Made by a program: the position numbers and the translations under genes. DNA of 64,000 nucleotides. Source: Onchocerca volvulus. Taxonomy: Eukaryota > Nematoda > Chromadorea > Rhabditida > Onchocercidae. Under the pieces are notes generated by a model. That model had not been told where the DNA came from and did no database searches. It saw only the letters and a program-made list of their open reading frames with translations. Positions 41,094-54,900 of the stretch are shown piece by piece. How positions within the stretch are numbered: position 1 is the first letter of the stretch; every line of letters begins with the position of its first letter. The stretch is taken from the NCBI GenBank assembly GCA_000499405.2, contig HG738140.1:6680158-6744157 (forward strand). The letters run 5' to 3'.

Positions 41094-41633
41094 TCATTTT
41101 TTCATCAATATTTCTCCATTTATCGCTACTTCCTGAATCTGGGCCGAATATGGCTCCATATCGAAGAAATCGAGATAACTGAAGTTATCTGAGAAGTAAA
41201 TTGGCTTCTGGTGCTCTAAGCGAGCAGCAAATTCAACATAATCGAGTCCAAATATCGACTCCAAATCATCGAAAATTTGTCATCTGAGCGAAGAGTAAGT
41301 TGAGAAAATCGACCGAACGGCATTTGTTTGTGGATAAGTAGTAGCAGTGCCACTGACATTAATATTATTTTGGCAGGAAATTTCAGCAAAGTTTGACAAA
41401 ACGATGCAAGGCAGAAAATTGACCCAATTGATGAGTGCCATCGATATGATCAAAATCAGCTGAAAACAAAATGCATTGAATTGCTTAAGCGAAAAGCGAA
41501 TTGCTTGAATGGAAGTGTTTTCTTTAAAATTGGTTGAATTAGACGACCAAAATTTCGAATAGTTTTCAGTCCTTGCGATTCGCATTGATCTCATTTTTTC
41601 TCTCACACTTTCATTTTCGCATCCTAAATTGGC
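41094..41633 (-). pseudogene. Unrecognised coding-like block with an in-frame TGA
   Basis: On the minus strand a TTTAG acceptor at 41638-41634 leads into an open frame to a TGA at 41282-41280 (CENESVREKMRSM, then FQLILIISMALINWV, then SIFSTYSSLR). Past that TGA the same frame stays open for 61 more codons (QIFDDLESIFGLDYVEFAAR, then FSYLDFFDMEPYSAQIQEVA). Base composition across the block is higher in GC than the flanks and reads like protein throughout. I could not find splice sites that remove the TGA in phase. It may be a decayed gene, an exon pair with an intron I missed, or less likely a recoded stop. No family is recognised. Confidence 0.4.
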
Positions 41634-41639
41634 AGTTAA

Positions 41640-43575
41640 TGAATGCGCATTTGAATCTCAAATGAAGCCTGACATAGTAATCAAATAAATTATTGAAATT
41701 TTAAGTTGTCGTTATCTTTAGATACTTCTCAAAAAGTTTCTGTTATTCTAGCAATATATTTGGAACCGATTAGTGCATTGAATAATGGGTTTTTTACAGT
41801 TATCAGTTTGAAAAAAAACCTTATTGCATAATTATAATTTTTTTTTTGAATTTTCGCTATTTTACTACTTCAAATATTTGAATTTCAGCAATTGAGTACA
41901 TTTCGACACATGTTCATGACTAATTTTATCGCAGCTAAAACGATGTTCGAAAAAAAGTGACAAATAACCCGAGATAAGGATATTAGCATGACGAGAAAAG
42001 ATATGAACAGGAAGACTAAATCATTCTAATGATTTTCATATAAAGAAATTAACTCAATTTTAATTAGAATTAATTGAAATTAATTGACTAATATTTGAAA
42101 CAGTTTTCTGTGCTGTTTTCATCAGTTTGTCCGTACTATCATTTCCTATTGCTATTATGCGGCTTTTGATCCAAATGAATCTTCGAATCAAATAAGTCAT
42201 AGTGCCGTAAAATAACAAAAGTTTAAACCATCACTTCTCCTTTTATCATTTAAGATTCGAAAGATTGATGCAAAATGAATTTTAAAAGCAATTCAAAATT
42301 TTAAAAATTGGATGATAAAGAAGTTGCATAAATGGAAACTGGCGGATAGTTGATATTAAATTTCAGTGGTTAAAAGAATTTTTAATTAGTACAGTATCAA
42401 ATAATTCTGTTCACGTTCTTTGATCCAATATTGCATGTTGAATAATTTGTGCATTGTTATGGAAATTTTAGATATTTAATTCTCATGATATCAGTCAACT
42501 GACAATGAAAAGCAAATTGGCTAACTTCCAATATTTGTTCTCATGCATTACTGATTTTTGATTGCCTCGTAAATTATTGCATACTTTAATTACGTTTTTT
42601 TCAACTAATCACATTCTAATTTTGATTATTCTCTTTTTTTTTCTCTTCTTTCCAATTAATTTCCTTCAAAGATAATAAAATTAGTGTATTTCATTAGTAT
42701 AAATTGCTTCCCACTAATTAATTCATCTAAAAATTAATGATGCATTTGTATGTTTAAATCAAAAATTACTATTATATCGCTGCTTCGTTTAATTATCTTG
42801 CAACCTGCAACTTTTAATTATTACAAATTACTACATATAATTTGGAATAGCACGAATCATAACGATATCTTGAAGAGACAAAAATATACATGGAACTCTT
42901 AATATCATAAAAAAATAAAAACAAAAAGAGATACGAACTAATGAAGTTATCAGTACCTGACTTGTTTTTAAAAAATCGTTTGATTTTCGAAAACTGTGCG
43001 TTGCACGGCTTTGTTTACTAAAATTTTCAATCTAAACAATATATTAAATTAGTAAATTTAATATAATTATTATTTCAAAAATTTATAAATTTCTTTAATA
43101 CTTCAAACTAATGCTTAGATTACTGAATTAGCATATTTGATAATTAAATTGCGAGAATGGCAAAATGGATGACTATAAAAATGAAATTGAAAACTTTTAT
43201 AATCAATGTTTACCATTAAATGTTCCGGTTGCTTTTCCGATTAAATCTCTTTTCCTTATGTATACTAAATGTTATTTTATTTACAAATGACACAATTTGC
43301 AATAATGGTATAATTTGGAATTTAAATACTGAAATACATGAATGAATGATAGTGAAAGTGTACTGAATAAGAAGCAAGTGATGAAATGAATTAATCAATT
43401 ACTAACAATATTTTGATTATAGAAAAATTTCAAATTTTCAATTATACGAAAGGAATAATCTCATGAAAATAATGATAAAATGATGTTTATATTTAAAATG
43501 ATAAAATAACAATCTATTTCTTGCTATTTTATACAAAAAAAAAAAAATCACAATTTGTTGCTAAGTTTCACTCAG
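41640..43575. other. Region upstream of the cysteine-rich gene; first exon not located
   Basis: AT-rich DNA. The first recognisable exon of the next gene starts in mid-codon at 43576, so at least one more exon (probably with a signal peptide) should lie here or further left. I could not find a convincing one. The minus-strand frame 43398-43216 is unsupported. Confidence 0.45.
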
Positions 43576-46500
43576 GACGATGTGACAGTCCATTACAACA
43601 AGAACTGATGATCACGTTTCCACGTGTAAAACGATTTGTTCTTTGTGAAAATCCACCAAAGGTTTTAGAAGTTTTACTAATAGTTCCCTGTAATTTATGA
43701 ACAAATATTTCAAAAAATGTAGCAAACGTCTCATATCATTAGTATAATAAAAATTGCCAAATTATTTAGTGTATGATTACGAAATATATGTTTATCATAT
43801 CATATAAATTTTTGCATAAAAATTAAGAAAACAAATCTTTCAATTCTTTTTTTAGGGTTTTAATTTTTGCTATTATTCCATACGTATTCTGGGAGGTTAC
43901 TGGAAATTAAAACGTGATTTTGATACTAAGAACAGAGCACTGATTCAAAATTGTATGAAAACAACAACCGATACGTATGGATTCACATATCAGGTCGATC
44001 TGTCAGAACGAAGATACATGTATGTTCGTTATACATAATATTCAAATTTAATAGAATTTTAGGAATCGCATGACTCAATAATTAATTAGGCGACAAATAG
44101 CCTTTTCTTGTTTCTCTTCACGTGGATGTTCTTTTAAAAAATTAGTTCGGTACTAATTTGGATTTAAATTCAAACTACTTCTTTGATTGAGAACAATATT
44201 TAGCGATGATCGAAGAACAAAAGTGAAACATTTGGTAGATATCTTTTATTATTGCTGCAAAGATTGTTCGTCCATCAATGTTTGTTTGTTATTTTTATGT
44301 TACATTGTTTTTGTTTTATATTGATAAATTAAATCAGTTAATTAATTTTGAAATTAAAATTAATGTTATTATAAGTTAAAACTTTATTAGAAGATGACTG
44401 ATGATGAAATTGTCAATTTTATTGGTAATTTATTGCTGAAAAATTTGCCAAAACCAAGAAGTGACATATATAATTATATCCCGGGTAAATCACTCCCGTA
44501 TTGTTTATTAGAAAATGGTGCACTTGCAGTAAGTAATTCTTTTTTTTTTTTGTCTAACTAAATTAATAATGGAAATTGAGCTTTTACGAAATTTTGAAAA
44601 TTTTACTAACAAACCAATTAGAGCAGTTCTACTAATTAACAATTTCAATTGTAATAAATTTTTTAAATAACTTACTTATTTTTTTTTCATACTCATTTGT
44701 TAGTACTTTCTTTTTCATTTCTTAATTTTTTACTTATTTCCTCTCTAAAATAGTTGTAAATAAAATGAAAGAATGTGAAAAAAGTTTCAAATTTCATTCA
44801 AAACTATTTTTAGACTAAATTAGCTGGTATTAATCGATGCGTATTATTGTTAGATTCATGCTCAGCGAATAAAATTTATGTAGGACCATTTTTAGCATCA
44901 GATTTTGATCAATTATCACAATCTACTCAACGAATAAATGTTTGTTTTAAATAAATTTCAACGAAATTTATTTCTAAAATGCATATATTATATAAATTCC
45001 TTCAATCATTAGATCAATTCATTCTAAAATGTAAATTTTTCGGCTAAATCATTTGTTTTCATTAAAATTGTACGACCAAATGTGCGAGAATTCTTCTGAT
45101 TAATAATAATATTTTTTCTGCAAGTATTAAAAAATAGTTTTTTTATTTAAGAAATCATTAGCAGATGTTGTTTCAATGAATTTTACGGAAATATGTCCTA
45201 AAGCAGAATGCATATATTATCTGTCACCATTGGAATTCTTCTTTTATTGTTGTTGCGATATAAATTTTGAGCTTTGTGCTTATACAACCGATGAAAAATT
45301 ACTTTCATATGCTAGCAAAAATGCGGAGACTTGGGCAAATAATCCCAAAATACGATCATTTCAAGAAGTTCTCATTCATAATCAAGCATTTAATTCATTT
45401 ACGGGAATTTCTGGCAGACCATGGATGTTTCGTAAATATATCTACAGTAAACCAACAGGTAACATTAAAAAATGATAGTAATTAGGACAATTAAAATTAG
45501 TAATAAATTATTTATAATTTAATAGAAAAAATCGTATTTTAATGAGAAGAAATAAAAGTGCTTTATGTTAAACATTTTAATTTTTCATGAAAAAATATTT
45601 CACAATTGTATTACCCTTCATTTCTTACATTTTCATTTCAGTTAATGAGCAAACAGAAACTGAAGTATTTTCTGAAAATAATATACCTTTACATCTTTGT
45701 GCAATTGGTACTTACAATTTGACTATTGGAAATTGGAAAAATGAAGATTTTACGATGAAATTAGGAAAACGTAAATTATTAGCAGAACCTCAAAAATTCT
45801 GCTATTATACGGCATCTTTGCAATTTGAACAAACCGATCGAAAGCCACCAACATCGTTAGTTTTTTTCTTTTGTCTTTTCAAATGGTACATAAATTTTGA
45901 ATTTTTCAAATATTAAATTTGCATGAAAAAATGCAATAGTTCTAATGATACTGTAAGATAATATTGTGTTAACATTCCCTTATCATTATATCATTTAATT
46001 GACGTATTAGTCATCATACAATTTCTTAAAGATTAGAGATGAGATATGGAAGTGATACAGAAGAAATGTGCAAAAAAGATGGATGTGAAATCAAAGCGCC
46101 AAGTTGCTTACAAAATTTAATTTCGACAAATCATGTGACTGCCACATTTAAATGCTGCTGTAGTACGGGTGATTTGTGTAATCACTTAGGGAATCGATAC
46201 TTTGATGTAACTGAACAGCTTATCAGCGCCAAGTAAGTCTATTAAAATTAAAATTTGAACTGCACAAGTTACTTGTCAAATAAAATACACGTAATTAATG
46301 TTTAATGTTAAAATAATATCAAATTTAACACATTTTATATCATTTTTATCACTTTAACATCCAAACAATCAATTGATATCAGCAATCAATTAAAATCAGT
46401 CAATTCAAACAATCAATAAAACTATATCCATGTCTTCCTGTATGTTGGAAAATCAAAAAAAAAAAAGTTCGAAATTTGATAAGTAAGATTTTGACGCAAA

Positions 46501-49075
46501 TATTACTCGAAATATTTCATTTTTCGTATTGTAAATATTTATCATAAAAATTTGCAGGCAAATTTTTCCTTGTACAAGTCAATCATATTCCTATTTAATG
46601 ATTTATTTCAATCATCAATTTGATAATGTTTATATCAAATGTAGTCGTTTCTTCATGTTTGACACATTTGATGAAATAATGCTCATCGAAAAATATTCAT
46701 TTTTTGCACCAGAAAATGATTTCCTGAAAAGATTATACGAGAAGGGGGAAAAACTATACTTAACAAAGTAAGGCATAATTTAGACTCTTTATTAAAATTA
46801 AAAAAATCTCTTAATATCTTTTAGTATTCAAATGATTTATTACAGGAATGTTTGATGCTGTTTGATAAAATGTTTAAAATATCGTAAATAAGTAAAATAA
46901 CATTATAAAATAAATTAGAAAATCAAATTTTTACAATTTCGTTTTTTTTTAATCAAATTTTGACAAATATATCTTATTTCAGCGAAAATTATAATGAAAC
47001 TGTACAACATGGTTGTATTCGTAAAATATTTTTACCATTTTATGATCCATTCTGTAAATTATTTTTACCAGTTCTTACTAATCTCATTCAATGCTCCTGT
47101 TTTCAGAATCCACGTCTAAAAAAGGTATATAACATGATATTGTAATTCTCATTGGCATAAACTGAAACAACAAATGATTAGATTATTTTTAAAATATTCA
47201 ACGAAATTATGAATATTAATATATTAGTTTCAAATTTCTTAGAAGAAGTTAAATGAATTCGGAAATCTGCTCTTCTACTTTCTCAATGACTTTACAAGTG
47301 TCACATCCATTTATTATCTTGTCATCATAAACATAAAAAACCGAGTGGTCATCTTTCCACTAAGATATTAGATAATTATTATTCAATATGATTTGATATA
47401 ATATGAGTTTGATTTGAAGCCATGCGATGCTAATTTTAAAGCGAAAGTACGCAAAGAAGGAACGAAAATAGCTGTGCCAATGTGCTTAAAAACATCTGGA
47501 AATTTGAAAAATCTCTCGGACGACAAATATAATTTCGGTATTTTAGGTCCAGCAAAGTATGAGAAAGTAGTATGTAATTTAATTCTATAATAAAATTAAA
47601 AAAAATCTTTTTCTAGTTGATTAACTAATTAGTTACTTAATTTTAACGATAAAAGAAGCATTAATCCGTTGACTTTAAAAATAATGGAAAAATTTGCAGA
47701 GAACAAGAAATTATCCATTATGCTATGATATGATTGCAATTGATCCACGCAAAAATGGCGTAGAACATCGTAGTGGTCCATTTGATGAATTTCGCAATTA
47801 TTTAAATAATATAAACGGAAGTGTTAAAAGAATTCGCCGTATAATGACTTTTGGATTGCTCGTACGTCATGCTAATTATACGATAATACGGCATATATTT
47901 GTATGCTTCCAACGCGAGAATCATGATCCATGCAATGGTTTAGTTTCTAAATCTCTTTAATCATATCAAACATTTTATCTATCATTTAACAAAATAAAAT
48001 TTGCAGTGAAGAATTTTCAGTAAGTTACTTGAGGCATATAATAAAATCACTAAAAGAATCAGCATTTTTTTCTTTTATTTGTTTTAATAGTTGTCTTTGA
48101 TTTATTTTTTGTTGAAGAATGGAAAATTTATCTACCTAGAAATATCTAAGAAAAGAAAAACAGCGTTCTTGTTTGTTTTTTATACTTATTTATTTGCATC
48201 TATTGCTGATCTGTTGATAGGAATTTGTTGGTTTTTATTTAATTTGCAGATAATGTTATTTTAAATTTACAAAAGTGATTATATTCGGATAAATTTGTTT
48301 TGCATAAAAAAATATTTCAAAATAGTGAAAAAAAATTCGGCATTTCTTGAATAGTTAAGTGCAGCTCAATAAAGAGCATACAATTAAACATATGCAAATA
48401 TTACTCACAAAATTTTATAAATTTTATAATATCAGGTCCAATGAATATTCGTCATCAATTGTTACCAGAAATTATTTATGAAAAAAGTAAAAAATATGGT
48501 TTAAAGGATAGATCATTTTGTCATGTTGATGGTCATAGTAATCGTGTCAGATGTAAATCACGTAAAGGATGTTTCAATTTTCATACCGTTCATGGGATTC
48601 GAAGAGTAAATTTAAAATGCTTCAAGTTAATTGTATTAAGGAAATGAAATAATGATTGTAATAATTTTTCCCGGACGATTTTTGAAATAATAAAATAGTG
48701 ACAACAATTAAATCCAAATCATACAAGTTTCAAGTATTAAATTATAATATTGTCTTGCTTGAATGATTCGAACAGAAAGTTCGAAAAAAAAAGTTCATAT
48801 TTTGTTGTTTTATTTCATTTTAGCGCGGATGTATCGATAAAATTCCTAAAATAGTATCGATGGAACCGAAATTACGATTGCTGTATATTTGCTTTAATCG
48901 CAATTGGATTACTGGAAAAGAACAAATAAATTGTATGGCCGTGAACGAGAATAATTCCAATTCATCAATTCCACTTTTGGATGGAATCATTTGTTGCTGT
49001 CGTTCAACCTGTAACATGTCTGATAGTAATTCGTACATGGAAATGCAGCATGGTTATTTCCCATTTCAAATATGA
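43576..49075 (+). CDS. Multi-module cysteine-rich protein (three-finger-like CC(C)..CN repeats), 5' end missing
   Basis: Fourteen exons stay in phase: 43576-43661, 43856-44019, 44204-44279, 44391-44528, 44814-44943, 45162-45458, 45642-45855, 46032-46232, 46558-46767, 46983-47124, 47408-47566, 47700-47937, 48436-48605 and 48824-49075, ending TGA. About 825 residues are visible. Roughly six diverged modules each begin with a single cysteine (RCDSPL, YCLLENG, LHLCAIG, IFPCTS, KPCDAN, SFCHVD) and contain one or two mid cysteines. Most end in a cysteine cluster: FYYCCKDCSSIN, FFYCCCDINFELC, FKCCCSTGDLCN, IQCSCFQN, FQRENHDPCN and IICCCRSTCN. CCC-x(4)-DxCN endings are typical of three-finger (Ly6/activin-receptor ectodomain) folds, which suggests an extracellular protein. 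No transmembrane segment is evident in the visible part. The exon at 47408 has a weak acceptor. No exact family is named. Confidence 0.7.
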
Positions 49076-50711
49076 TATGATATCATCAATCGTTTCCAAT
49101 AATATTTGCTAAAATTTTTTATCAGCAATCAATGATCAATTAAATTAAAGCTTTCTAAATCTTGCTGTGCGAAATGATCCATAATTCAAATCTTGAAAAT
49201 TTCGAAAAATTTAATTACTGCATTATTACTTTTTCTGATAAAGTTTTACATCTACATGTATTTCTTGCACAATTTGGAAAATATTTGCTGCATGAAAGCA
49301 ATGTATATGATTAGACAAATACTTCAATGATTACATAATCGTTGGAGTAATATTGGTAAAAGGTGATCAATTATACTCAAAATATAACTTCCATTGTTAT
49401 AAATGATAACAATGTCAGGAAAATAATTATGTATAGCTTGAATTCAAATAATTTAATTAAATATGCATGAAAGCATTCCGATTATTTAGATTTGCCAAGT
49501 TTTCGTGTGCTATCAGCTTTTGCTATAATTTGTTGAATGAGCATTTTTTTTGTCCTTATTTGATGTCCTATTATATTGACTTTTACGATTTGCGATTACA
49601 TTAATTTCTATTGCAAATGTATTTTGTATATCCAAATGTTCACTTTCGAACTTTACGTATCGCTTTCAGTTAATAAGTTTATGCTATTTCTTTGAAATAT
49701 GAGGTAGTAAAGAGAATAAAAAAACAGATTCGCAAGTCCAATATCACAATGAAATTATAAAAATAGCTCATTGCATTCTGATGATGTCATCGGATTCCCA
49801 CATACTTTCATGTGTTTGCTGAAATATGTCCGAATTGCGAATCCATTAGTATATAATTATTGGGCGCTTTCTTTTTCTTCGAGTTTAAAATGAATAATTT
49901 TTGCATTAATGAACTCACAAAAGCGAGCAATTTGCTGCAACTAAGTCTCGTGCAACGAATGATATGCTTTTCGTGTCGTGAAAATAATTTGTGAAGTTGT
50001 TTTTTGCTGGGGATTGAAATTTGATACAGATGATTTTGTTCTGTTTTAAAATTTATAATGAAAATAATACTGCTAGCTGATCGTCATTTGATCTTTCATT
50101 TATTCTTCTTGAATTTTAGTACTAATAACATGTCAAAGAGATCATTTATCTCAGATAAAAAGTTGAAAATTCTATTCGAAGGAAAATAATTCTTAGTGCC
50201 TAAAAAACTGGAATAAAAATATAATTTCCAAACAATATAAAAATAAAATATATATCCAGACCAAGGAATAAACTATATTAGTGTAACATTGAGGAATTGC
50301 TGGCCAAATTTCTTCTTACCATCAATTTCATTTAAGAGCTATATTTCGTTTTAATCTATGTCTTCAAACCGTTTTGTCGATTGTAAGTATGATACGTCTA
50401 GAAAAAATTATAGAAAAATAAAAAGCTCTTTAATACCCATATCAGTAAAGCGCTTGACAAGTTGATTTAATTCATCCCTCATAGTCAAAAAGTTTTCAGT
50501 AATCGACAAACTAATACGAAACATTCATTATGTTCGCTTATTACGCTTCAAACTTATATGTGATTTTTGTCTTGAGTAACTTTCAGATATGCATATTTGT
50601 TATATTATATTAAAAATAAATTCAAATTTTTTTAAAATCATAGATATATTTACTAAAATTGTCTTATTTATAAATATATATATGTATAAATGAGACAAAA
50701 TTATAGAGAGA

Positions 50712-50743
<32 letters not shown>

Positions 50744-51990
50744 AATGAAAAACGATAGTAAAATTTTATCTAATGCCATTATCAATCAGTCTGCAATGAC
50801 AGATGAAATAAATAACCCAAGATGCCTTATTTTGAAATATTGGATCTCTCATGTTTGTTTGTCATTTTCATTTCCTCTCCATTATCATAATTTAGTGCTT
50901 AAGGAGAGAGTCTCTTCCTGCACACATAAAAGAGTGAAAACAAAAACTTCCTCATTGCGGTGAATCTAATTAAAAGATTATATTTATTTATATATTTATT
51001 TACTCTTCTTTCAAAGAAAAAAAAAAAGAAATTAATGATGAATAGAGAAAAAAGGGAACAAAAATGTACACTTAAAAAAAACGAGAAAAGGAGAGAAAAA
51101 CGAAAGTTAATTGCAAATAAAATAAATGTTTGATTGAAACTTTGAATTGAAATAAGAAGGGCGTGAACATCAACATAAATCAAACAGTTTTATTCGGTTT
51201 AGCTTAAAATCCTTTGCCCTCATTGTTAAATCTTTTATCCTCTTATCTTTCAATTCTATTCATTCTCCTATTCTCTTTATTATCATTCTATTTTTCTCAA
51301 ATCTCAATAATTTACTATTCTTTCTCCTATCTTTTTTGCCCCATAAAAAAGAGTGAAAAAAAAAATAACTTAAAATCGAAAAGAAAGAGAGAGAGAGAGA
51401 GAGAACGAAGATATTCAGACAATCAACAAATTGAACGAAAAAAAAAAAATCCTTCGAAAAGTCATTTAATATAGAAGCTCGTTAAGTTTGTTAGTTAAGA
51501 TCTCAAAAAGTGAAAAAAAAAAAAAAGAAAAAACCTTATTCGTTAAAGGGAAGTATTTCTATAAATTTATATCAACAAACAGCATCAGACAGACAAAGGG
51601 AGGCATAGACGCAGACACAGCAACTATTTGCGATATATACCGATGAGGCGATGCTTACGATCAGTAAGTAGCGGCAACAGCAAGCGAAAGTGAGGCATTA
51701 GCAGCGATAGCATTCGTACTTTCGCTAATGACGGACGAGGTGCATTCGCATCGAAATTAGCGAATCTTCAGGTGGTTTGGAGAGATGAAGTGAGAAATGC
51801 CTCGTTTCATTGCTAATTCAAGTGTTTAATGAATGTCATAATTAGTGGAAAGATTCGGCCTGTATTATCACTTTCATTATCATTATCACAATTGATATTA
51901 TTGCTACGATTATTGTCATAACTAATATCATTATTATTACTGCTATAAAAAAAGAAAAAAAGAACGAAAAAAAAATAATATTGACAAATA
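49076..51990. other. Intergenic stretch with GA microsatellites and a GC-richer leader
   Basis: I find no gene here. GA-type microsatellites lie at about 50705-50742 and 51386-51404. About 51580-51800 is GC-richer and full of short GCGA, AGCGA and CATTCG words. It ends shortly before the ATG at 51991, so it may be a promoter or 5' leader. Open frames 50745-50963, 51214-51474 and minus 51183-50899 are simple-sequence readings. Confidence 0.5.
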
Positions 51991-54900
51991 ATGCCTGACC
52001 AAAAGACAAATGAAATTTTTATTTTTGGCTTATGCATTCTTTTCGCATGGATGATTATCATTATTATTTGTGCAAATCCAAAGGTATGTTTGAACTTTTT
52101 TTTTTTCGCTTTATTTTTATCTTATTTATCATTTGCATTTTATTTTGTATGATAATGTAATTCGATAAGATTTTGAATGAAATTACGAATGAAAATTTGA
52201 ATGAAATTACGAACAAATTAATTTATAAGAATTAAAGTTTGAATAGAATTTCAAAAAAAAAAAAAAAAACGAAAAACGAAAAACTAAATGATAATAAAAC
52301 TTGTAAGGTTTGGATGAAATTTCTAACGTTTAATTAAGTTGTCGTTTTTGGAATTTATTGATTAAAGTTAGCTATTTTTAACTTTATCCAACTAAAAGAA
52401 CAATAATTTATTATATTTATCTGAAAGAACAACTAATTTATTTTATCTAACTGAAATGCTAGTAAGTAACTTCGTCTATTTGAAGAAATAATAATTTATT
52501 TTATCTAACAGAGGGAACAATAATTCATTTTATTTAACTGAAAGAACAGTAATTTATTTGCATAAAATAGAAAGATAAAAATTAATCGAAAGAATTGGGA
52601 TTATAAAAAATAATGGATAAAAAGACTGAAAAAGATGAAAACAGAGAAGATTGAAGTGCGATCAGAAGTTAAAAATAATAGATTTTGGAATGAAATGAAT
52701 GATTTTAATATTAGTGAGCAATAAATTCTTATAATTTCAAACGCTTTTCATCATTCCAAGATTATTCCAATTAGGATTTTTATTAATGTCTTTTGACTTC
52801 GAAGGCTTCATTTTCTTATGATTATATGCCGACAGAAAAATAAGATTTTTAAATGAAATCTAAAACATCAAACTGATTCAGAATGCAAGTTTAATTAATC
52901 TTTCATTATATATTTAAGTATTGAATATTTGAATACCTGAAATACAATCAATACCTGACTCCTATGAATTCCTAACTTTTCAAGTTTTTGATTGAGCTTA
53001 ACTCATTTCTATCTCGTTTAGATCAAATTCTCATTTTGTATGATAAAAGTAGTTCCATAATTTCGATCTGAATGGTTCAGCATGATTTGGGATAAGTCGT
53101 TAAGTTATATTATTTTGAAATGAAAGAGAATTGCGAAGCTTTGAAACTTATTTTGCTAGAAAAAAATGTCGGTTTAAACGTTCAATCAGACAGAATGTTT
53201 ATCTCACTTGCTGATTTTTCAAATCTCCGAAAGCATATTATTGTTTTTCAGAAGTTTCGAAACTTTTTTGATCACTATGATGGATCTTTTACATTATTCA
53301 TTTAAAACAGTTGAGAATTTGCTTTCAACTTTTTTTTTGTCGGACCGTTTTTTTTTCCGTTTTTTTTTGTTCTTTTAATTGTTTTTAATAATATCAGTAC
53401 TTCCTTCGAATTCTTAAAAATGCATTATATTCCTAGCAATAAAAATATAAGGCAGTATTAAAATGATCGATGATAGCTGGACAATAAATAATTAATAATA
53501 TTTGTTGCTAATAATAATTTTATATAATAGTAATTGTAATAATTATAATTTGGTAATTAATTTTAATAGGTAGTGATAGATTTAATGAATAATTTTATTT
53601 GTTTCCTAATAGTCTTAGTAAGCAATAATAGCTTTAATAAGCAAATTTAGTAAGTAATAATATTTCTGCTGTACAAAAAAAATCTTCCCCAAGGATATAG
53701 AGTGACATATCTATGACACATTTTGAATGCAATGGTTTGTTAGTTCAATTCTCATTACAAAGCAATAAATTTATCGTACTGGTTAGATTTATAATCCTTA
53801 AGCAGCCATTTTTTTTTTTTACTACAACGGCTTGAAATTTTAACGATAGATAAAAATTTTAGAAGTTTTTCTAGAAAATTTAATTTTTTAGAAAATTTTT
53901 TAATAAAATATGATGGTAATAGAAGCGAGCTACATTTATCTTGTTTTAATTTCATCAGAGTGGAACAATGGCCTGAAACTTGGTAAGCTCTATGAAACAA
54001 ATCATACGAACCATACGTCAAACTATACGGAACTAGTTAAGATGACATATTGAATACTGTTAGCCAAATAAGAATAAGTAATCGAAATTTTTGATGGAAA
54101 ACCCGAAATTGTTGATGTAAAATATTCATTAGAATGACATTATAACATAATAATATAATCAACTTTGGATAAATCATCGTGAGAGATTTATTTCTCTGCG
54201 GGATTAGCTGAAATAAAATAAAGTTTTGACGAATAAAAATAATGATGATATATTTTAGATAAAGTCATCATCAATGATTATGTATTTACTTGAAATTTAA
54301 TTTCACAAATTGCTTTCTTTCTCTTTCTTTTTTATTGTTTTTAATGACAACACCATTATACCAGTCTTTCAATCCCTAAACTATGAAATATAAAGTTGTT
54401 GAATAGGAGGAAATGAGAAGTTTTATGCTCTTACATTTTTTTTTTTTTCATTAATAGTTGCAATTTGTTCTACATGGCATACAAATTTTTTCTTTCTTAT
54501 CCACAGAAATCTCTTACAATTACAATTATTAACTATATATATATCAAAGTATCACATATATTTATACTACATTTATGATATTTTTCTTCGATTTTTTTAA
54601 AGTATTAACGATAGAAATTGATTTAAGATAATATTGATATCAAAAAATTTCGAAACATAACATTTATAAAGGGAAAGCTATTTTTTTTTTTTTTTTTTTG
54701 ACTGAACGAGGATTTCTTTTTTCTTTTCATTTCGAATAATAATTCTTCATTGCAATCCAAAATCTTCATTCAATAAAGAGAGGATAGAAAAATTTTATGA
54801 AATTTGATGAATTTTTTAGAGAAAATAAAATTATTATTAAATGGAATAAAGTTCTCATTCAAGTTCTGTTTTTGACATATTTTCAGAATAAATTTGAGTT

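Noticed and set aside
43216..43398. Minus-strand 60-codon frame upstream of the cysteine-rich gene
   Set aside because: It has no start context, splice sites or motif, and its composition is simple.
43548..43690. Minus-strand terminal-exon candidate ending CCNGLSHRPE
   Set aside because: The plus strand of the same bases gives an exon (GRCDSPLQQELMITF, then CENPPK) that joins in phase with 43856 and fits the cysteine-module pattern, so the minus reading is a shadow.
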